A stretch of 38,477 bases of DNA from Pseudomonadota bacterium (GTDB lineage Bacteria; Pseudomonadota; Alphaproteobacteria; Rhodobacterales; Rhodobacteraceae), in contig JAIUPD010000019.1 of NCBI GenBank assembly GCA_020161615.1, positions 1 to 38,477 of the forward strand, read 5' to 3'. A program made the position numbers and the translations under genes. The notes below the pieces were generated by a model. It was not told where the DNA came from, ran no database searches, and saw only the letters and a program-made list of their open reading frames with translations. Shown in pieces: positions 34,291 through 38,477 of the stretch. Each line of letters begins with the position of its first letter. Position 1 is the stretch's first letter.

Positions 34291-34326
34291 GAATTCGGGC
34301 GCGAATTCGGGGCTGAATTTGGCGCA
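34291..34326. repeat. three tandem 12-base repeats in the DUF4139 leader
   Basis: GAATTCGGGCGC, GAATTCGGGGCT and GAATTTGGCGCA follow each other with an exact 12-base period at 34291, 34303 and 34315, just upstream of the DUF4139 ribosome site. They could be an iterated protein-binding site, an RNA element or a replication-slippage product. Confidence 0.7.
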
Positions 34327-34502
34327 CCTTGCCCAATGACGGATCACAGGCCAAGGGGGGGTGCGATCACCTGTTCGCAACCTCGCCGTGAGCGGCGCCT
34401 TTCCCCGCCCCCGAAACGCGCGGCGGGGGTGCGACCGCCTTGCGCTTGCCCCAGGCCCGCGACTGACCTAAACGCAATCCCGCAAGGGCCGCGGAGGGCA
34501 GC

Positions 34503-36299
34503 ATGACCGACATCTCCAAGACCGAGACGCGCGCGACCTCGCGGCGGATCGGCTCGCTGGCCGGGCTCTGGCCCTTCCTCAGCGTCTACAAGGGGCTGCT
34601 GGGCGGCGCGCTGCTGGCACTGGTATTGACCGCCTCGGTCTCGCTGGCGCTGCCGCTGGCGGTGCGCCGGGTGGTGGACGGCTTCGGCGCGGGCGAGCTG
34701 CAATTGCTCAATGAATATTTCGTCGCGGCGCTGGCGCTGGCCGGGCTGCTGGCCGCGGGCACCGGCGCGCGCTATTACATGGTGACCCGGCTGGGCGAGC
34801 GGGTCGTGGCCGATATCCGCAAGGCGCTTTTCGCCCGCACCATCGCCATGTCGCCGGCGTTCTTCGAAAAGATCCTGTCGGGCGAGGTGCTGTCGCGCAT
34901 CACCACCGACACGACACTGATCCAGTCGATCGTCGGCTCTTCGGTCTCGATCGCGCTGCGGAACCTGCTCATGCTGGTCGGCGGGCTGGCGCTGCTGGCG
35001 CTGACCTCGCCCAAGCTGACCGGCCTCGTGCTGCTGCTGGTCCCGGCCGTCATCATCCCCATCGTCACGCTGGGCCGCCGCCTGCGCCGCCTCTCGCGCG
35101 AGAACCAGGACTGGATCGCCGCCTCCTCGGGCAACGCCTCCGAGGCGCTGGGCGCGGCGCAGACCGTGCAGGCCTATACGCACGAGCCCCTCTCCATCGC
35201 CGCCTTCGACCGGGTGACAGAGAAGAGTTTCGACGTCGCCATGATCCGCATCGCCACCCGCGCGGCGATGACCGTGGTGATCATTGCGCTGGTTTTCTCG
35301 GGCATCGTCGGCGTGCTGTGGATCGGCGCGCTGGACGTGCGCGCCGGCACGATGTCCATCGGCGAACTGGTGCAATTCGTCATCTATTCGGTGCTGGTCG
35401 CGGGTTCGGTCGGCGCCCTGTCCGAGATCTGGGGCGAATTGCAACGCGCCGCCGGCGCCACCGAACGGCTGGTGGAGCTGATGGACAGCATCGACACCGT
35501 GCGCGATCCCGATGTGCCCCAGACCCTGCCAACTCCGGTGCAGGGCGCGGTCAGCTTCGAAGCGGTGCGCTTCCACTACCCCTCGCGCCCCCGGCAATCG
35601 GCGCTGGACGGCGTGACGCTGACTGTGCGCCCGGGCGAGACGGTGGCGCTGGTCGGCCCCTCCGGCGCGGGCAAATCGACGATGATCCAGCTGCTGTTGC
35701 GGTTCTACGACCCGCAGGAAGGGGCGGTGCGGCTGGACGGGGTGGATCTGCGCGACCTGAGCCGCCAGGACCTGCGCAGCGCGCTCGCGCTGGTGCCGCA
35801 GGATCCGGTGATCTTCGCCCTGAGCGCGCGCGAGAATATCCGCTTCGGCCGGCCCGGGGCGTCGGACGCCGAGATCGAAGAGGCCGCCCGCGCCGCGGCG
35901 GCGCATGATTTCATCGCCGCCCTGCCCGAAGGCTACGACACCCAGCTCGGCGAACGCGGCGTGATGCTGTCGGGCGGCCAGAAACAGCGCATCGCCATCG
36001 CCCGCGCCATCCTGCGCGACGCGCCGGTGCTGCTGCTGGACGAGGCGACCTCGGCGCTCGACGCCGAAAGCGAGCGGCTGGTGCAGCAGGCGGTCGAGCG
36101 GCTGTCCGAGGGGCGCACGACTCTAGTCGTGGCCCACCGCCTGGCGACGGTACGCAAGGCAGACCGGATCGTGGTCTTCGAGGCCGGCCGGATCGTCGCC
36201 GAGGGGACGCATACCGAACTGGTGGCGCAAGGCGGCCTCTACGCCCGGCTGGCCCGGCTGCAATTCACCGACCTCATCGAAGACAACGTCGCCGGGTGA
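34503..36299 (+). CDS. ABC exporter, fused permease and ATPase (MsbA-like)
   Basis: This 598-residue half-transporter is expected to work as a homodimer and export lipids or drugs across the inner membrane. An N-terminal membrane domain of six helices (residues about 35-310) is followed by a nucleotide-binding domain with Walker A GPSGAGKST, Q-loop LVPQDPVIF, signature LSGGQKQR, Walker B VLLLDEATSALD and the switch histidine in VVAHRL. The intracellular-loop helix VVADIRKALFARTIAMS is typical of this group. The ligand is unknown. GGAGGG precedes the ATG at 34503. It is divergent from the DUF4139 gene and followed by repeat copy C. Confidence 0.92.
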   Translation: MTDISKTETRATSRRIGSLAGLWPFLSVYKGLLGGALLALVLTASVSLALPLAVRRVVDGFGAGELQLLNEYFVAALALAGLLAAGTGARYYMVTRLGERVVADIRKALFARTIAMSPAFFEKILSGEVLSRITTDTTLIQSIVGSSVSIALRNLLMLVGGLALLALTSPKLTGLVLLLVPAVIIPIVTLGRRLRRLSRENQDWIAASSGNASEALGAAQTVQAYTHEPLSIAAFDRVTEKSFDVAMIRIATRAAMTVVIIALVFSGIVGVLWIGALDVRAGTMSIGELVQFVIYSVLVAGSVGALSEIWGELQRAAGATERLVELMDSIDTVRDPDVPQTLPTPVQGAVSFEAVRFHYPSRPRQSALDGVTLTVRPGETVALVGPSGAGKSTMIQLLLRFYDPQEGAVRLDGVDLRDLSRQDLRSALALVPQDPVIFALSARENIRFGRPGASDAEIEEAARAAAAHDFIAALPEGYDTQLGERGVMLSGGQKQRIAIARAILRDAPVLLLDEATSALDAESERLVQQAVERLSEGRTTLVVAHRLATVRKADRIVVFEAGRIVAEGTHTELVAQGGLYARLARLQFTDLIEDNVAG

Positions 36300-36357
36300 G
36301 AGGCTTCGCCCTCGGCCGCGACGCCTCCGGCGCCGAGGCCCCAAGAGACGAAACGGG

Positions 36358-36698
36358 GACGACCGGCCGCGCGGCGTCCCGCCGCCCCGAAAGGAGGGGG
36401 GCCGTCTGCCCCCTCTTGGCCTGACGGTCTGTCCGGCCCTTCGCTGGCGCTCCGGCCGTTCGGGCCTGACAAGGCGCCACAGGCGCATCGTCCGGGCGGC
36501 CCTCACCCCCGTGGATGTTTGAAGAACAAAGATGAGAAAGCGCGCCCGCCTGACGGGACCGTCCGCCCTTCCCCTCACTTTGCCAAAAATACGCCGGGGG
36601 GTCCGGGGGGCTGGCCCCCCGGGGCAAACCCGAGCGCTGCCCTCTCCGCGGCGGGAGGCGCGCGGGGTGGGCGGGTGGGAGCGAGCCTCCCTCCGCTT
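36358..36698 (+). repeat. dispersed GC-rich intergenic repeat, copy C
   Basis: This copy of about 340 bases fills the space between the convergent ABC exporter and amidohydrolase genes. Its left half resembles copy B (GGGGGGCCGTCT, TGTCCGGCCCTTCGCT, CCGTTCGGGCCTGAC). Its right half is nearly the same as copy A (AACAAAGATGAGAAAG, CCCCTCACTTTGCCAAAAAT, the GGGGGGCTGGCCCCCC hairpin, CTCTCCGCGGCGGGAGGCGC). It therefore links the two other copies and defines the full element. The right end abuts the amidohydrolase stop, as copy B abuts tsaB. Confidence 0.8.
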
Positions 36699-36703
36699 CC
36701 GCC

Positions 36704-37858
36704 TCAAGCCGCGCCGCGCGTCTCGACCATGCGGGCCATCAGCGCGGCACCGAGGGGGAGCGAGGCATCGTCGAAGACATAGCCCGGGTTGTGCAGCGCC
36801 ACGCCCGAGCCGTGCCCCACCGTGCAATAGGCGCCCGGCACCACCTGCAGCATGTCAGCGAAATCCTCGGAGCCCATGACCAGTTCACTCTTCTCCTGCG
36901 CCTGCTCGCCCACCAGTTCCGCCGCCGCCGCCAGCATGGCCTGCGAAAGGGTCGGGTCGTTCTCCAGCACGTCGAAGACATTGCGCATCTCGAGCGTGAC
37001 CTCGCAGCCGAAACCAGCCGCCGCCCCGTCGCAAAGTGCCTGCATCCGTTCCGTGACCATCGCCGCCGTCTCGCGGTCGAAATAGCGCACCGTACCGGCC
37101 AGCGAGGCGGTTTCGGGGATCACGTTATAGGCCGCGCCCGCGTGGATCTGCGTGACCGACACGACGATCCGCTCGGCCGAGGGCACGTTGCGGGCCTTGA
37201 TCGTCTGGATCTGCCCGACCAGCCCCGCCGCCACCATCAGCGCATCGACCGAGGATTCGGGCATCGCCGCATGAGCGCCCTTCCCCGTCACCCGGATGTC
37301 GAAGAAATTCGCCCCCGCCATGGCGGGTCCGGGTTTCACGCCCACCTCACCCGGGGCGTGGAAGGGGGAATTGTGCAGCCCGTAGATCTCGTCGCAGGGG
37401 AAGCGCTCGAACAGGCCGTCCTCGATCATCGCCCGGGCGCCGCCCAGCCCTTCCTCGGCCGGCTGGAAGATGAAGACCGCGGTGCCGGCGAAATCCCGCG
37501 TCTCGGCCAGATAGCGGGCCGCGCCCAGCAGCATCGTCGTATGGGCATCGTGACCGCAGGCATGCATCACGCCGGGGGTCTTCGAGGCATAGGGCAGATT
37601 CGTCTGCTCATGGATCGGCAGCGCGTCCATATCGGCCCTGAGCCCGATGGTGCGGCCGGGACGGCTGCCCTTCAGCACGCCGACCACCCCGGTCTTGCCG
37701 ATCCCGGTCGTGACCTCGATCCCCAGGCGCTCCAGTTCGGCGGCGACGATGCCGGCGGTGCGGATCTCCTGGAACCCCAGCTCGGGGTGTTCGTGCAGGT
37801 CGCGGCGGATGGCGGTGAGGTCGGCGGCGAAATTCTGGATGCGGGTCGGGACGGTCAT
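36704..37858 (-). CDS. M20 family amidohydrolase (hippurate/N-acyl amino acid hydrolase type)
   Basis: This 384-residue metallopeptidase-like enzyme hydrolyses N-acyl amino acids such as hippurate or indole-acetyl conjugates. It has the start RRDLHEHPELGFQE, D78 in LRADMDALP, the metal segment HACGHDAHTTMLLGAA (C101, H103), catalytic E135 and E136 in QPAEEG, H162 in LHNS, a dimerisation lid domain, and the closing LHNPGYVFDDASLPLGA. This pattern is that of the M20D group. The real substrate is unknown. The ATG at 37858 is preceded by GGAGAG. It stands alone, convergent with the ABC exporter. Confidence 0.92.
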   Translation of the reverse strand: MTVPTRIQNFAADLTAIRRDLHEHPELGFQEIRTAGIVAAELERLGIEVTTGIGKTGVVGVLKGSRPGRTIGLRADMDALPIHEQTNLPYASKTPGVMHACGHDAHTTMLLGAARYLAETRDFAGTAVFIFQPAEEGLGGARAMIEDGLFERFPCDEIYGLHNSPFHAPGEVGVKPGPAMAGANFFDIRVTGKGAHAAMPESSVDALMVAAGLVGQIQTIKARNVPSAERIVVSVTQIHAGAAYNVIPETASLAGTVRYFDRETAAMVTERMQALCDGAAAGFGCEVTLEMRNVFDVLENDPTLSQAMLAAAAELVGEQAQEKSELVMGSEDFADMLQVVPGAYCTVGHGSGVALHNPGYVFDDASLPLGAALMARMVETRGAA

Positions 37859-38013
37859 GGGGCTCTCCTGCTGGCAGGTCAGGCTGACCCGGGCGGGGCC
37901 GGATGGCAAGGGGGCGGGGCGTCCCACGCATGGGACGGGCGCCCCGGCACTGGAAAATCAAGCGCTTGGCCGGGGTGGTTAACCTTTTGGCAGGATAGTC
38001 CCAGGGGCGCGGG

Positions 38014-38460
38014 TCAGTCCCGGGGCGCGATCCCCCGGGCCAGCGCGGCGCGGATCGCCGCGGGCGGACAGGGCTGCGGCCAGGTGACGATGACCTCCCC
38101 CTGCCCCTCGACCCGGGTTTCAAGCCGAAGCGCGCCGCCCTCGCTGCTGGCGCGGGTGGCGTGGCGGCTGGCCTCCGGCCCCCTGCCATGGTCGACCCAG
38201 CCCTCGCAGGTCCAGGCATCGGTGGCCTCCGGGGTGCAGGCCATCTCGGCATCCTGCCAGAGTGCCCCGCCCTCGCCCGGCAGGTAACTCAGGCTGCCGC
38301 CGTCGCTCAGGACCAGCGAGAAACCGGTGACGCACAGCGCGGCAAGCTCGGCCTCGGGCAGGTTCGGCTGGCCCGGGAAGGACCAGAACCCGGGCTGAAG
38401 CTGCGCGGCGGCGGGGAGCGGGAGGAGGAAGGCGGCGGCGAGGAGGAGTGGCTGGCGCAT
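38014..38460 (-). CDS. small exported protein of unknown function
   Basis: This protein of 148 residues has a Sec signal peptide (MRQPLLLAAAFLLPLPAAAQ, cleavage after AAA or AAAQ near residue 19). The mature part contains the segment LQPGFWSFPGQPNLPEAEL and five cysteines (single ones near 43, 75, 84 and 131). It has a beta-rich middle with WTCEGWVDHG. The general pattern, a signal peptide followed by xPGxWxx and cysteine-containing strands, recalls the DUF3617-type family of small periplasmic proteins, but this is only a resemblance. The start is 17 bases from the window edge, so upstream context is unknown. Confidence 0.6.
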   Translation of the reverse strand: MRQPLLLAAAFLLPLPAAAQLQPGFWSFPGQPNLPEAELAALCVTGFSLVLSDGGSLSYLPGEGGALWQDAEMACTPEATDAWTCEGWVDHGRGPEASRHATRASSEGGALRLETRVEGQGEVIVTWPQPCPPAAIRAALARGIAPRD

Positions 38461-38477
38461 GGGGGGGGGGGCTCCGC

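Noticed and set aside
36519-36782. A similar short frame (start MKN-DEK, then SPHFAKNTPGGPGGW) occurs in repeat copies A and C and partly in B, suggesting a conserved micro-protein.
   Set aside because: It coincides with the repeat core, has no ribosome site, and the similarity is explained by DNA-level conservation of the element; ends diverge beyond the core.

Overview
The window reads as a chromosomal segment of a high-GC alphaproteobacterium of the Rhodobacteraceae (Paracoccus/Rhodobacter-like). This rests on the very high GC, the presence of families typical of that group (DUF6455, the Alph_Pro_TM/TIGR02186 protein next to a TSUP transporter, the tsaB-rimI pair behind an Nfu protein, an entericidin-type lipoprotein) and GC-rich intergenic elements. 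The species cannot be fixed from the sequence alone.

Positions 1-4330 are an accessory region. It opens with the end of an IS3-family element (transposase OrfA start, minus strand, terminal repeat ending near 178). The element abuts decaying phage tail genes: a truncated GpX-like tail protein, a late-control D gene reduced to its two ends, and two small neighbours still linked by ATGA overlaps. After about 1320 the base composition becomes visibly less GC-rich. This part carries a small secreted protein, a 61-residue ORF and two tandem proteins that each combine a Cys/His cluster with a PD-(D/E)XK-like nuclease core (CoiA-like and DUF6035-like). The tandem pair is the best candidate here for an uncharacterised system, possibly nucleic-acid processing or defence.

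From fabD (4766) onward the genes are core-like. A compact module at 6250-9890 makes and breaks down glucosylglycerate: a GT81-type glucosyl-3-phosphoglycerate synthase and a HAD phosphatase on the minus strand face a GH13_18 phosphorylase, and the convergent genes share one CTAG as their stop codons. A SF1 helicase and a BCCT (betaine-type) transporter follow, which adds to an osmoprotection theme. Then come DUF6455, ThpR, a stand-alone AsnC ligand-binding protein with an SDR enzyme, an entericidin, and the TIGR02186/TSUP pair.

Positions 17481-22106 hold a complete BMP-type nucleoside ABC importer operon. Positions 22276-24302 hold nfu-tsaB-rimI, split by an intergenic repeat. A gene-free stretch of about 1.2 kb (24303-25543) precedes a PilZ protein and clpB, which has a heat-shock-type promoter candidate. 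The right part has an FNR-like regulator that keeps three of the four FNR iron-sulfur ligand positions, divergent from a degenerate receiver-like protein; a LysR-DoxX-extradiol dioxygenase cluster; a DUF4139 (MuiA-like) exported protein divergent from an MsbA-type ABC exporter; an M20 amidohydrolase; and a small exported protein.

A GC-rich dispersed repeat with a core of about 190 bp occurs three times in the same orientation (about 5830, 22775 and 36358), always between genes. No tRNA, rRNA or CRISPR array was recognised.
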